Assembly: GCF_900166985.1 (NCBI RefSeq)
Contig: NZ_FUZK01000001.1
Coordinates: 248,001 to 312,000, forward strand
Direction of reading: 5' to 3'
DNA from: Acholeplasma oculi
Lineage (GTDB): Bacteria > Bacillota_I > Bacilli_A > Acholeplasmatales > Acholeplasmataceae
DNA: 64,000 bases
The notes beneath the pieces are model-generated. The model did not search any database and was not told the origin of the DNA. It worked only from the letters and a program-made list of their open reading frames with translations. Both the position numbers and the translations under genes were made by a program. Position 1 is the stretch's first letter. Each line of letters starts with the position of its first letter. Positions 1 through 9,387 of the stretch are shown here, piece by piece.

Positions 1-729
1 AAAATATGTCGTAGATAAATCCATGGTAGGAGCATTCGGTGTTGTATAAATCAATCCTAATAAAAGTACACTAATAATTGGTCCTATACTTGCAATTCCA
101 ATTAATCCGAATGTATCCATATCCGCATTTTTATCACCACGAGATTTACTCAAACCCATCCCAATAGCCATAATAAATGGTACTGCCATTGGTCCAGTCG
201 TCACACCACCTGAATCAAAGGATACTGGAATAAACGCAGGATTTGATATACTTACGATACCAGCTACAATAAATACAATTGCATACCCAATCATCACAAG
301 TGTTCGTAATGAAAATTGGAATACAATACGCAAAATAGCTAATAATATGAATATCCCAGTGCCGATTGCAACTGTAAAAATTAAGATTAACGGATTTACG
401 ACTGCTTTAAACTGATCACTTAAAACCCATAAAGCAGGTTCTGCTACAGTAATCAAGAAACCCAGAAGAAAAATAACAATAATTAGTAATAATAGCTTTT
501 TCTTTTTAACAAGAAAAGTTCCAATCTCTAGTGCGATTGTCATCATGGATGATTCTGCACCCATTGAAAATATTGCAAGTCCTAAAATTAATAGAATTGC
601 TCCAATTCCAAAGTCTGTAATAAGTGTAAGTGGCATACCAATCCAAACACTAATTACAGTAACAATCACTGTCATGGGTAATACAGCAATTGCCGATTCT
701 TTTATTTTATCAAATAATAAATTGAACAT
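1..729 (-). CDS. DUF1538-type polytopic membrane protein (3' end outside window)
   Basis: The frame is open from an ATG at 727-729, preceded by a GAGGAGG-type ribosome site, to the left window edge (243 codons seen). The protein is almost entirely hydrophobic, with about six membrane spans. It carries the run FDSGGVTTGPMAVPF, typical of the DUF1538 family of integral membrane proteins, whose function is unknown. A role as a transporter or channel is inference only. It is the first gene of its transcript; the gene to its right ends 24 bases upstream and could be in the same unit. Confidence 0.7.
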   Translation of the reverse strand, partial: MFNLLFDKIKESAIAVLPMTVIVTVISVWIGMPLTLITDFGIGAILLILGLAIFSMGAESSMMTIALEIGTFLVKKKKLLLLIIVIFLLGFLITVAEPALWVLSDQFKAVVNPLILIFTVAIGTGIFILLAILRIVFQFSLRTLVMIGYAIVFIVAGIVSISNPAFIPVSFDSGGVTTGPMAVPFIMAIGMGLSKSRGDKNADMDTFGLIGIASIGPIISVLLLGLIYTTPNAPTMDLSTTYF

Positions 730-752
730 AGTCCTCCTCTTTCATAAAAGTT

Positions 753-1427
753 TTATATTGAACATGAATCATTTTTAAGATGTTGTTCCTCTGTTATATT
801 GTTATAAATTTGTTCTAAATATTGCTTAAAAACTTGTGTTGGCTGTGCACCTTTTATGGCATATTGATCATTCACAATGATAAAAGGTACACTTTCTATC
901 CCATATGCCTCTGCTAATGAAATATCTTCTTGTAATAATTCTTGGGCAACTTGATGTTGAATGATTTCTTCTATTTTATTACGATTTAAATCAAAAGGTT
1001 TTAAAATAGTCGCTAAATCATCTAAATCTGATAAATTATAACCCTCTTCAAAGTACGCTTTAAAAAATAGATTCGATATTTCTTTTTGCATACGAGGTTC
1101 CTTGATTGATTTGATAATCAAGTGAGCATATGTTGTTGCAGTCATTTTCATGACATCATAGTTAAAATTGAGATTATCTTTTTTTGCTTGTTCTTTAGTT
1201 TGTAAAAATATATCTTTAACTTGATTTAGAGGAATACCTTTGAGTTTAGAAAAATATGTATATGAATCCATGTTTTGAACAAGAGGTGCATTTGGATTCA
1301 AAATAAATGAACGATAACTCAACTCAATTTGAATATCATCTTTTAAGATTTGGATAGCTTCTTCAAGTCGTTTCTTACCTAAATAACAAAAAGGACATGA
1401 AAAATCTGTATATATCTCAACTTTCAT
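753..1427 (-). CDS. DsbA-family FrnE-like thiol oxidoreductase
   Basis: A thioredoxin-fold protein of about 224 residues with the active-site pair CPFC at residues 11-14 and a helical insert typical of the FrnE/2-hydroxychromene-carboxylate isomerase branch of DsbA. VPF in ESVPFIIVN is the cis-proline loop. There is no signal peptide, so it should act in the cytoplasm. The ATG at 1427 was chosen because GGTGA lies 8 bases upstream; a GTG at 1439 would overlap asnB more. It overlaps or abuts the end of asnB and is probably co-transcribed. The substrate is unknown. Confidence 0.82.
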   Translation of the reverse strand: MKVEIYTDFSCPFCYLGKKRLEEAIQILKDDIQIELSYRSFILNPNAPLVQNMDSYTYFSKLKGIPLNQVKDIFLQTKEQAKKDNLNFNYDVMKMTATTYAHLIIKSIKEPRMQKEISNLFFKAYFEEGYNLSDLDDLATILKPFDLNRNKIEEIIQHQVAQELLQEDISLAEAYGIESVPFIIVNDQYAIKGAQPTQVFKQYLEQIYNNITEEQHLKNDSCSI

Positions 1428-1428
1428 A

Positions 1429-3003
1429 CTATTCACCACTTTTACCGTAGTTTTTTAGCACTCTAGCGGAAGGATCTTTAACATCTTTTAAACCTTCCCA
1501 TTCTGAATTTGGCATCCAAAAACCATTGATCAAATGCGCATGTTTTGGATAATATTTTTCAAATATTTCTCTATATAATAGTGATTCTTTTGAGATTGGT
1601 TGATGTTCTTGATATTTAAGTTTTCGATTCATAAATTCTTCATCAGAATAATGATTTTCAGCAAACTCTTTTAAATCATCTACCATAGAATGTCCAACAG
1701 CATCTGAAAATGCCGCTTTATCTCTATATAAAATACTCGCTGGCAATAAATTATCTTTTTCGAATGCTTTTCTTAATAAATATTTACCCATTTGATATAT
1801 ATTTATCTTATATTTAGGGTTTATAGCTAACACATATTTAACAAATGCCTTGTCTGCAAAAGGGACTCTTGCTTCTAATGAATGACATGAAATCGTTCGG
1901 TCTGCTCTTAAAACATCATACATATACAATTCTTCTATTCTTTTAACAGATTCTTTTTGGAATGCTTCAGGGTTAGGTGCATAATCGGTATATTTATATC
2001 CAAATAACTCATCACTTACTTCACCTGTCAAAAGTACTTTAATATTGGTATTTAAATGAATATACTTAGCCACTAAATACATACCAATACTTGCACGAAT
2101 TGTAGTAATATCAAACGTTTCTAACACACGTATAACTTCTTCTAATGAAGATAAAACATCATCTTTTGTCATAATGACTTCATGGTGATTAGAACCGATG
2201 TAATCAGCAACTATTTTTGCATACTTTAAATCGATAGCATCTTTGTCCATACCAATAGCAAATGTTTCTATAGGTTTATTTTGCATTTTTTGAGCTATTG
2301 CACAAACTAAACTTGAATCTAATCCTCCACTCAATAAATATCCTATAGGTTGATCACTTTGCAATCTTTTTTGAACGCCGTCAATCAATTTATCATGTAT
2401 GTTAGTAAGTATTTCTGGTAGGTCATCCTCACTATATGTTGATGGATAAATATCCATATATGAAGTGAATACTCCATTCATATAATAATGTCCTGGAGGA
2501 AAAGGATAAACTTTCTCAGTAATTTCTATTAAGGATTTCACTTCACTTGCAAACGCTATGTCTCCATGTTCTGTATAACCATAAAATAAAGGTCTAATAC
2601 CAATTGGATCTCTAGCAGCAATAATTTGGTCTTTTTCTCCATCATAAATAATTGTTACAAACTCTGCATCTAACATAGAGAACATTTCAACACCAAATTT
2701 TTCATATAATGGTAATAAAACTTCACAATCAGACTCAGAAGTCAATTCAAGTGGATTCATATGTTCTAATAATTTTTTATAATTATAAATTTCACCATTT
2801 GTAACTAAAATATTTTTTCCTCTTACAAAGGGTTGCATACCTGTTTCGCTGATTCCCATAATAGAGAGTCTATGAAACATGAATAAATGTTTACTTGTTG
2901 CTAATTTTTTAGATTGATCAGGACCTCTTTTATAAATTTGGTTAAAAGAATCATCCAGTTTATTTTGATTGATTGTCTTTGGTACTACAAATATGCCACA
3001 CAT
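1429..3003 (-). CDS. asnB: Asparagine synthase (glutamine-hydrolysing)
   Basis: Converts aspartate, glutamine and ATP to asparagine. The start is the ATG at 3003 with AAGGAG upstream, because it places Cys2 (MCGIF) as the N-terminal nucleophile of the glutaminase domain. The PP-loop SGGLDSS of the C-terminal synthetase domain is clear, and about 524 residues is normal for the family. It lies between a small membrane protein and frnE on the same strand. Only about 30 bases separate its start from a strong hairpin, so it either depends on read-through or has a very compact promoter. Confidence 0.93.
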   Translation of the reverse strand: MCGIFVVPKTINQNKLDDSFNQIYKRGPDQSKKLATSKHLFMFHRLSIMGISETGMQPFVRGKNILVTNGEIYNYKKLLEHMNPLELTSESDCEVLLPLYEKFGVEMFSMLDAEFVTIIYDGEKDQIIAARDPIGIRPLFYGYTEHGDIAFASEVKSLIEITEKVYPFPPGHYYMNGVFTSYMDIYPSTYSEDDLPEILTNIHDKLIDGVQKRLQSDQPIGYLLSGGLDSSLVCAIAQKMQNKPIETFAIGMDKDAIDLKYAKIVADYIGSNHHEVIMTKDDVLSSLEEVIRVLETFDITTIRASIGMYLVAKYIHLNTNIKVLLTGEVSDELFGYKYTDYAPNPEAFQKESVKRIEELYMYDVLRADRTISCHSLEARVPFADKAFVKYVLAINPKYKINIYQMGKYLLRKAFEKDNLLPASILYRDKAAFSDAVGHSMVDDLKEFAENHYSDEEFMNRKLKYQEHQPISKESLLYREIFEKYYPKHAHLINGFWMPNSEWEGLKDVKDPSARVLKNYGKSGE

Positions 3004-3033
3004 TGAAATTCTCCTTTTAAGCAAATTTTATAA

Positions 3034-3064
3034 AATTAGCCACTTAATTTTTAAGTGGCTAATT
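3034..3064 (-). terminator. Strong hairpin between small membrane gene and asnB
   Basis: A perfect 14-bp stem (AATTAGCCACTTAA at 3034-3047 against its complement at 3051-3064) with a 3-base loop. Read on the minus strand it is followed by a T-rich tract, so it looks like an intrinsic terminator after the gene at 3074-3286. It sits just upstream of asnB and could act as an attenuator. Confidence 0.75.
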
Positions 3065-3073
3065 GATTTATGA

Positions 3074-3286
3074 TTATTTACCTTCGAGTGCTATTAAACT
3101 CAAGATTAATAATACTAATGGTTGATAAACTGTATTCCAGATAATTGCAACAACTGCTTGAGCTTGTTCCCATAAATCAGTTGATGAATTCCATGCATCT
3201 AAGTATTGTTGGAATGACCCTAAGAACAATGATGCAAATACGACACCTGAAACAATTAGACCTACTAAACCCACTAATCTTCTCAT
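3074..3286 (-). CDS. Small two-span membrane protein, unknown function
   Basis: A 70-residue protein with one hydrophobic segment at about residues 4-24 and another at 45-66, joined by a short polar loop with Trp and Gln. The ATG at 3286 follows GAGAGGAT. A good terminator directly follows the stop, supporting it as a real transcript. I do not recognise a family. Confidence 0.6.
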   Translation of the reverse strand: MRRLVGLVGLIVSGVVFASLFLGSFQQYLDAWNSSTDLWEQAQAVVAIIWNTVYQPLVLLILSLIALEGK

Positions 3287-3347
3287 ACATAATCCTCTCT
3301 TTCAAATCTATTTTACTACAAATCAGGAATTCTATTGTATTTATGAA

Positions 3348-5138
3348 TTAACTTAGTTTAATAATATTATCGATGGTCGCTTCAATAAACTGGATAGCAT
3401 CTCTTAATGGTTTTTCTGTTGAAAGATCAACATCAACCATTAAAGCTAAATCTAAAGGTTTCTTGGTTCCTCCAGCTTTTAAAACATCAATCCAACGCTT
3501 AGGATCAAGTGTACCTTCAAAGATACGCTTAGATACAACTGTACCTAATGTTAAACCTGCTGAGTACGTATAAGGATATAGTCCCATGAAGTAATGAGGT
3601 TGTCTCATCCAAGTTAAACCTGCCCACTCTGGAATTTCTACTGTATCTCCCCAAAACTTTCTTAATACACTCAGTTTAGTTTGATTTAACACATTTGCTG
3701 AAATTGGTTCACCTTTATCAATCTTTTCATAGATTTCTCTTTGGAATGCAGCTTCTAATAAATGTGTAACAAAGTTATGATAATAAGTTCTTGAAATCAT
3801 CACAGACTGAATCCATCTTTTTGTTCTTTCATCAGTTGCTTTTTGAATGAGGTGTTTACTCATAATAAGTTCATTCGTTGTGGAAGGTGCTTCAATAAAA
3901 TATAATGAAGGTCGAGTGTTAAATATATTTTGGAATTTATTTGCATATTGGAAATGACCTGCATGACCAATTTCATGAGCAAGTACCATAACTTCATCCA
4001 TTTGACCATTCCAGTTAATTAAAATAAATGAGTTTGCTCCATAAGGTGATGAACAGAATCCACCTGTTGATTTACCAACATTTTGAGGGAAATCAATCCA
4101 CCTTTCATCAAAAGAACGACGTACAAGTTCTAAATATTCATCACCTAAAATGGATAATCCATCCATCAACATATCCTTAGCATCCTCAATTCTTACTTTA
4201 GGTTCAAAGGATGGATCTACGGCAATTTTTAAATCACTATAGGTCATTTTTTCAAGTCCGTGTACTTTTTGGAGAAGTTTTGCATACTTTCTCATAACTG
4301 GTGCAAGTTCATTCATGATTAGATCAATTTGACGGTCCATAAAACTTCTTGGAACCTTTTGACTTTCTAATAGATAATCAAAAACAGAATTAAAACCACG
4401 TAAGTCAGCCATTGCTTTTTCTTTTTGTAGTTGAGCATAATATTGACTCGCAAAACCATGTTGATACTCACCTAGTTTTTGATAGAACGTCTCATATGCC
4501 TTACGTCTAACCTGATGATTAATCTCATATTCATATTCATTTTCAAATAATGTAAACGAATTCGGATAATTTACGCCATCAATAGTAAAATCATTGAACT
4601 TCATATCGACAAGTTTAAATCGATTATAACTTTGATATGGTGCATTTAAGACTGGACTTAAAGCGGTTAAAACTTTTTCAGCTTCTTTTGTCAGTAAGTG
4701 TTTTTTATATTCAATGAAGTCTAGTAAATATTTTTCATTATCGCTTGAGTTTTTAGATGCTTCAAGCAATGTTTCTTCATCTAAATCTTTTAATTCACTT
4801 TCAAAGAAGTCTAATTTCTTGTAAAGTTTTTGTAATCTTAGCATAGTTTTACCTACACGCATTTGGTTTTCTTCACTCGTAGAATCTGCAGAGGATTGAA
4901 GTTGAGCATATGCACTGACTTTAACCATGATTTCTTGAATACTTCTAAGTGCGTCTAAACCCATATTAATAGATAAAGAATCCTTAACTTTTCCTTCAAA
5001 ATTAGCATTGAAGGTTTCTACTTTATTTTCTAAGTTTTGTAATGCTTGTTCAAATAATTGATCGTTTGCATAAATAGAATGAACATTCCAAGTATGTTTA
5101 ACTTCTACTTCATTTCTTTTTGGTAATTGTTTTTTCAT
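3348..5138 (-). CDS. pepF: Oligoendopeptidase F (M3 metallopeptidase)
   Basis: A 596-residue cytoplasmic zinc peptidase that trims oligopeptides. The HEIGH zinc motif is near residue 388 (VLAHEIGHAGH), followed by the downstream glutamate in FIEAPST, as in the PepF/M3B family. The length matches the family. It starts 4 bases after the stop of the XRE-type regulator gene, so both are probably in one operon. A well-conserved housekeeping gene with nothing odd. Confidence 0.93.
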   Translation of the reverse strand: MKKQLPKRNEVEVKHTWNVHSIYANDQLFEQALQNLENKVETFNANFEGKVKDSLSINMGLDALRSIQEIMVKVSAYAQLQSSADSTSEENQMRVGKTMLRLQKLYKKLDFFESELKDLDEETLLEASKNSSDNEKYLLDFIEYKKHLLTKEAEKVLTALSPVLNAPYQSYNRFKLVDMKFNDFTIDGVNYPNSFTLFENEYEYEINHQVRRKAYETFYQKLGEYQHGFASQYYAQLQKEKAMADLRGFNSVFDYLLESQKVPRSFMDRQIDLIMNELAPVMRKYAKLLQKVHGLEKMTYSDLKIAVDPSFEPKVRIEDAKDMLMDGLSILGDEYLELVRRSFDERWIDFPQNVGKSTGGFCSSPYGANSFILINWNGQMDEVMVLAHEIGHAGHFQYANKFQNIFNTRPSLYFIEAPSTTNELIMSKHLIQKATDERTKRWIQSVMISRTYYHNFVTHLLEAAFQREIYEKIDKGEPISANVLNQTKLSVLRKFWGDTVEIPEWAGLTWMRQPHYFMGLYPYTYSAGLTLGTVVSKRIFEGTLDPKRWIDVLKAGGTKKPLDLALMVDVDLSTEKPLRDAIQFIEATIDNIIKLS

Positions 5139-5142
5139 TGGC

Positions 5143-5730
5143 TTATTTCTCTTTCTTAGGTTTATAGATTACGTAGAACATGAATACAGTGAAAAAATAA
5201 ATTGGTAACATAATGATGTATATCCAGTAATTAGTTGGGTCATCCATCAATAATGTTATGGATAGTGCAAGTGACCAGATAAAGATTGTCAGATACACAT
5301 AAATATATTTAATATGTCTCCAAACGATAAAGAAACACAATAGGATTAAACTAGATGCCGGAATAGAATAAACAAATAATTTCCACGCATCATATTCGAC
5401 TCTTAATACTGACAACAGTCCAAAGCTAAATCCACTAATTAACCAAACAATGGATGCGTAGAAATAAGCTAAGATGTACCGATATCTGAAGAGTGAAAAA
5501 TGTTTTCTTCTCTTACTTATCATTTGATCGACTGTTATCCCAAAAAATAAAGAGAGTTCCTTGATCACAAATATATCAGGTACACCTTCACCACGTTCCC
5601 ATTTGGAAATCGATTTATCAGAATAATTTAATTTTGTTGCTAATTCCATTTGAGTTAAGGACATCTTTTTTCTATAGTATGCGATGTTCTCAGCTAAATG
5701 ATTTACAAGCTCTTTTTTATTATTTTCCAT
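5143..5730 (-). CDS. XRE-family regulator with membrane C-terminus
   Basis: Residues 11-65 form a lambda-repressor-like helix-turn-helix (SLTQMELATKLNYSDKSISKWERG). After a short basic linker there are about four membrane spans up to the lysine-rich end. Such membrane-tethered XRE proteins are common in Firmicutes but their signals are rarely known. It is divergent from degV and directly upstream of pepF. An inverted repeat in the intergenic region is a candidate operator. Confidence 0.85.
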   Translation of the reverse strand: MENNKKELVNHLAENIAYYRKKMSLTQMELATKLNYSDKSISKWERGEGVPDIFVIKELSLFFGITVDQMISKRRKHFSLFRYRYILAYFYASIVWLISGFSFGLLSVLRVEYDAWKLFVYSIPASSLILLCFFIVWRHIKYIYVYLTIFIWSLALSITLLMDDPTNYWIYIIMLPIYFFTVFMFYVIYKPKKEK

Positions 5731-5756
5731 GTGTTTATTCTATCACAAATACGACT

Positions 5757-5840
5757 CTACTCATAGTAGATTAATCAAAAATAACTCTATTTTTACATAT
5801 TTATGAGTAGGTTGTATAAAATAGGTGCAAATTATATAAT
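5757..5840 (+). promoter_or_regulatory. degV promoter with flanking inverted repeat
   Basis: CTACTCATA at 5757-5765 is matched by its complement TATGAGTAG at 5802-5810. The right arm lies just upstream of a -35 TTGTAT (5812-5817), a 17-base spacer and a -10 TATAAT (5835-5840). The repeat lies between the divergent XRE gene and degV and could bind the XRE protein. The promoter is clear; the operator is inference. Confidence 0.6.
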
Positions 5841-5870
5841 AAAAATAACACAAACAAGGAGAAATAACCC

Positions 5871-6710
5871 ATGATAAAATTAATTATAGATTCAACATGT
5901 GATTTAGATTCAAATTTAATCTCTAAATTTAAAATTGATGTAGTTCCTTTACAAGTTATTGTTAATGGACATTCTTATAAGGATAAATTCGAAATGAGTG
6001 TAGAAACTTTATATGACCATATTAGAAACTCTGATGATGTTAAAACATCACTACCAGCTTATGATGATATAGCCCCTATATTTGAAAAATACGCTAAAGA
6101 AAACCAACCATTTATCTTCATTTCTTTTGCTAAAGCATTATCCGGTACCAATAACTTTGCTAATATATTGGTTAAGGAATTACAAGAAAAATACAGTACT
6201 CAAATGGCTGTAGTTGATTCAAAAAATGGTGGTTTGGCTACTGCTATGATGGTAGAGGATATTTTAGACTTCATGCAAACACATGATAACTTTGATGAAA
6301 TCGTAAACTTCTCAAATGAACTTGCTGCACAAATGCATCATGTGATTATGTTAGATGACTTGACTCAACTTAGAAAAGGCGGTAGAATATCTGCCATTAA
6401 ATCTGTAATAAGTTCTGTATTATCTATAAAACCTGTATTAAAACTTGATCAAGGATATATAAAACATCATAAAAATGGTATCGGTAAAAAACGTGCATTG
6501 ATTGAACTTGTTAACTATGTTGAAGCAAATTCTAAAGATAAGAATACAGTTATTGGTGTTAACTACTCAGCAAATGAAGAATTATTAAATGATGTACTTA
6601 ATTTGTTAGCTCAAAGAGGATTTAATCATATTAGAAAAGGTAGAATAGCAAGTGTCATGACTGCACATATTGGATTAGATGCTGTCAGTTTATGTTTTTT
6701 AGGTAAATAA
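5871..6710 (+). CDS. DegV family fatty-acid-binding protein
   Basis: A 279-residue DegV/FakB-type protein. The N-terminus IIDSTCDLD holds the conserved lipid carboxylate-binding loop, and SGTNN and DSKNGG follow in the usual places. Members bind a fatty acid and present it to a fatty-acid kinase. The ATG at 5871 follows AAGGAG. It is monocistronic, with its own promoter and terminator. Confidence 0.88.
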   Translation: MIKLIIDSTCDLDSNLISKFKIDVVPLQVIVNGHSYKDKFEMSVETLYDHIRNSDDVKTSLPAYDDIAPIFEKYAKENQPFIFISFAKALSGTNNFANILVKELQEKYSTQMAVVDSKNGGLATAMMVEDILDFMQTHDNFDEIVNFSNELAAQMHHVIMLDDLTQLRKGGRISAIKSVISSVLSIKPVLKLDQGYIKHHKNGIGKKRALIELVNYVEANSKDKNTVIGVNYSANEELLNDVLNLLAQRGFNHIRKGRIASVMTAHIGLDAVSLCFLGK

Positions 6711-6718
6711 ATTAACTC

Positions 6719-6753
6719 AAAGAAATTGGTTAGGTAAATCAATTTCTTTTTTT
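6719..6753 (+). terminator. Intrinsic terminator after degV
   Basis: The stem AAAGAAATTG (6719-6728) pairs with CAATTTCTTT (6740-6749) and is followed by a T run. Confidence 0.75.
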
Positions 6754-6851
6754 ATAGTCATTTTCGTTTAAAACATTTGACAATGTTTGAGATTAGTGTA
6801 AACTATTATCGTATATAAACGCTGTTTTATTTAGAATAGAGGGATGAATAA

Positions 6852-8696
6852 ATGGAACAAACTCCGGATGAGATGGTTATACATGAACCTCTGAGAGATT
6901 ACAAAAACATTTATAAAGATAAACACCATGAAAATGTTGTTGAATTTTTGAATACATTAATTGAAAAATCACAAGTTGATATTGCATCGAATCAAGCAAC
7001 TGTCAAAAAAATACGAGAAAAAGAATCCTTAAGAGATCAAATTGTCAAAAAAATTAATGGACAAAATACACTTAAAATTTTTCTTGTATTACTTATAGTT
7101 TCTGGTTTTCTTGCTGCAATTTATGGAGGATATCAAATCTATTCATTAGGACCCGATTTACTCTCATTGATTCTTCTACCATTGGGAATCATCTTACCTA
7201 TCATATTTATTATCCTTATTATTAAAACAATCAATCCTAAATTAAAAACATTAAAGATTGAAAAATATAATATGGATGAAAAAATTAAAGTTTTATATGA
7301 TGAAGCATATGCTCAGATGCTTCCACTCAATAGTTTGTTTTATGAAGGTATGGCGAGTGAACTTTTCCAAAAAACAATACCACTCATTCAACTAGACAAA
7401 ATGTTTGATTCTAAACGATTGGATTACATGGTTAATAAATTTGGATTAGATGATACTCCAGATTTAAACCGTTCTACTTTATATGTTAAATCAGGTGAAA
7501 TAAAAGGAAATCCATTTTATATAGCAGAAGATTTAGTTCATCAAATGGGTCAAAAGAATTATTCCGGTTCGATTACGATTCACTGGACAACTACTTCTAG
7601 AGTTAATGGACGTACGGTAGTAAATCGTCATACGCAAGTACTAACAGCAACTGTTACGAAGCCATATCCAATGTATGCAGAACAAAGTTATTTAGTTTAT
7701 GCTAATGATGCTGCCCCAGATTTGATTTTTTCTAGAGCAGATTCTGATGCAGAAAATCTAAATGAGAAACAAATTGATCGACATGTAAATAGACAAATCA
7801 AACAACTCGAGAAAAAATCACAAAAAGCTATTACAACAGGTTCGAATTATACAGTTATTGGTAATTCTGAGTTTGAAGTATTATGGGGTGCTACTAACAG
7901 AAATAATGAAGTACAATTTAGATTACTATTCACACCCTTAGCTCAAAAGCATTTACTAGAATTAATGAAGGAAAAAGAAATTGGATTTGGTGATGATTTT
8001 GACTTCATTAAACATAAAAAAATTAATATTATTCTTCCTGAACACTTAGCAGAAATTAAATTAAATGTAGAACCTAGTTATTTTCATAGTTACGATATAG
8101 AGCTCATTAAAGAAAAATTCATAAATTATAATAATTCTTATTTAAAACATGTATATTTTGCATTTGCTCCTGTACTTGCTATTCCACTTTACCAACAAAC
8201 CGTTACTCAAGAATATATATATAAAGATTTATATTCAAGTTATGTCTCTTTCTTCGAGCATGAGAGTATCGTTAATCGAATGAATGAAAATGATTTTAAA
8301 CATCCTGAATCCGTGACTAGAAATATTCTAAAAACACGTGTTATCCAAAGTAAGGATCAAAAAGATCAACTACATGTTGTATCCTTTGGTTATAAGAGAG
8401 TACCAAGAGTTGATTATGTAACGAAATTTGGTGGAGATGGAAAGATGCATACGATTCCTGTTCACTGGGACGAATATATCAGTGTAGATCGTGCTTCTAA
8501 TGTTGAAATAAATATCATATCGGAAGATTCTAAAGAATCACCACAAGATAAAATCAGAAACATGATAGAAGGTTTAAAAAATAAAGAAATAGATCAAAAG
8601 GACCTATTTATATTAACTAATTTTATTGCCCGTGTTACAAATAATAAAATAAATGATAAAATAAAAGGAAACGGAGGAAAAAATAATGGGAAATGA
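6852..8696 (+). CDS. Large membrane-anchored LemA partner (MAG1210-like)
   Basis: A 614-residue protein. A charged, coiled N-terminus is followed by two membrane spans at about residues 76-125, then a long soluble region with no motif I recognise. Its 3' end overlaps the LemA gene by 11 bases. Mollicutes carry large proteins of this kind (annotated MAG1210 family) beside lemA; I assign this by context and general appearance. A shared role at the membrane is inference. Confidence 0.6.
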   Translation: MEQTPDEMVIHEPLRDYKNIYKDKHHENVVEFLNTLIEKSQVDIASNQATVKKIREKESLRDQIVKKINGQNTLKIFLVLLIVSGFLAAIYGGYQIYSLGPDLLSLILLPLGIILPIIFIILIIKTINPKLKTLKIEKYNMDEKIKVLYDEAYAQMLPLNSLFYEGMASELFQKTIPLIQLDKMFDSKRLDYMVNKFGLDDTPDLNRSTLYVKSGEIKGNPFYIAEDLVHQMGQKNYSGSITIHWTTTSRVNGRTVVNRHTQVLTATVTKPYPMYAEQSYLVYANDAAPDLIFSRADSDAENLNEKQIDRHVNRQIKQLEKKSQKAITTGSNYTVIGNSEFEVLWGATNRNNEVQFRLLFTPLAQKHLLELMKEKEIGFGDDFDFIKHKKINIILPEHLAEIKLNVEPSYFHSYDIELIKEKFINYNNSYLKHVYFAFAPVLAIPLYQQTVTQEYIYKDLYSSYVSFFEHESIVNRMNENDFKHPESVTRNILKTRVIQSKDQKDQLHVVSFGYKRVPRVDYVTKFGGDGKMHTIPVHWDEYISVDRASNVEINIISEDSKESPQDKIRNMIEGLKNKEIDQKDLFILTNFIARVTNNKINDKIKGNGGKNNGK

Positions 8697-9351
8697 ATTA
8701 AATGAAATGAATGGCCCTGTGAATGAACAAGGCAGAGATATCAATGTTATTGACAAACAACTTCAAGTAAAAGTAGGTGTTGGATCATTAATATTCGAGA
8801 TTGTTTTATGGGTATTAGGAATCATTCCTGGATTAATCTTCTTATTTATGAAGATTAATGCTAAAAAATACTTTAATCAACTGCAACAAAGAATTCAATA
8901 CAATGCATCACAAATCGATAATTACTTAGAACAACGTGTTCAAATACTACAAAATGTTGTTGGTATTGTTGAAAAATCTATTGATTTAGATAAAGATGTT
9001 ATGAAATCAGTTGCTGCATTAAGAGGTGGTGTACATCCTGATGAAACCAACCGTAATGAAGTTCAAAGTCAAGTTGATAGTGCAATGCGTTCAATTAATA
9101 TTGCATTTGAAGCTTACCCAGATTTAAAGGCTCATCGTTCATTAGCTGATGCGATGCAACAAAACTCTTACTTGCAAAAAGAGATTACTGCTGCGAGAGA
9201 GTTATACAATGATACAGTACTTAGATGGAATCAAGATATATTTGCTTGGCCAACTAAGATGATCGTTGCAGCACGTTCAGGTTATACAACTCGTATACCA
9301 TTTACTGCTTCTAAAGAAGTTAAAGAACAAGCTAGATCTAAATTCTTCTAA
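8686..9351 (+). CDS. lemA: LemA family protein
   Basis: A 221-residue protein with one membrane span at about residues 28-55 and a long helical domain containing YNASQIDNYLEQRVQILQN and the later NDTVLRWN region, as in the LemA family. Function is unknown in bacteria; the N-terminus is thought to be outside and the helical bundle tethered to the membrane. The GGAGG inside the upstream gene end sets the start at 8686. It forms a two-gene operon with the preceding protein. Confidence 0.85.
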   Translation: MGNELNEMNGPVNEQGRDINVIDKQLQVKVGVGSLIFEIVLWVLGIIPGLIFLFMKINAKKYFNQLQQRIQYNASQIDNYLEQRVQILQNVVGIVEKSIDLDKDVMKSVAALRGGVHPDETNRNEVQSQVDSAMRSINIAFEAYPDLKAHRSLADAMQQNSYLQKEITAARELYNDTVLRWNQDIFAWPTKMIVAARSGYTTRIPFTASKEVKEQARSKFF

Positions 9352-9356
9352 TAACA

Positions 9357-9387
9357 AAAAAGGGACATTCTGATATGTCCCTTTTCT
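9357..9387. terminator. Bidirectional terminator between lemA and ZIP gene
   Basis: AAAAGGGACA (9358-9367) pairs with TGTCCCTTTT (9376-9385), with A and T runs on both sides, so it can stop both convergent transcripts. Confidence 0.8.
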
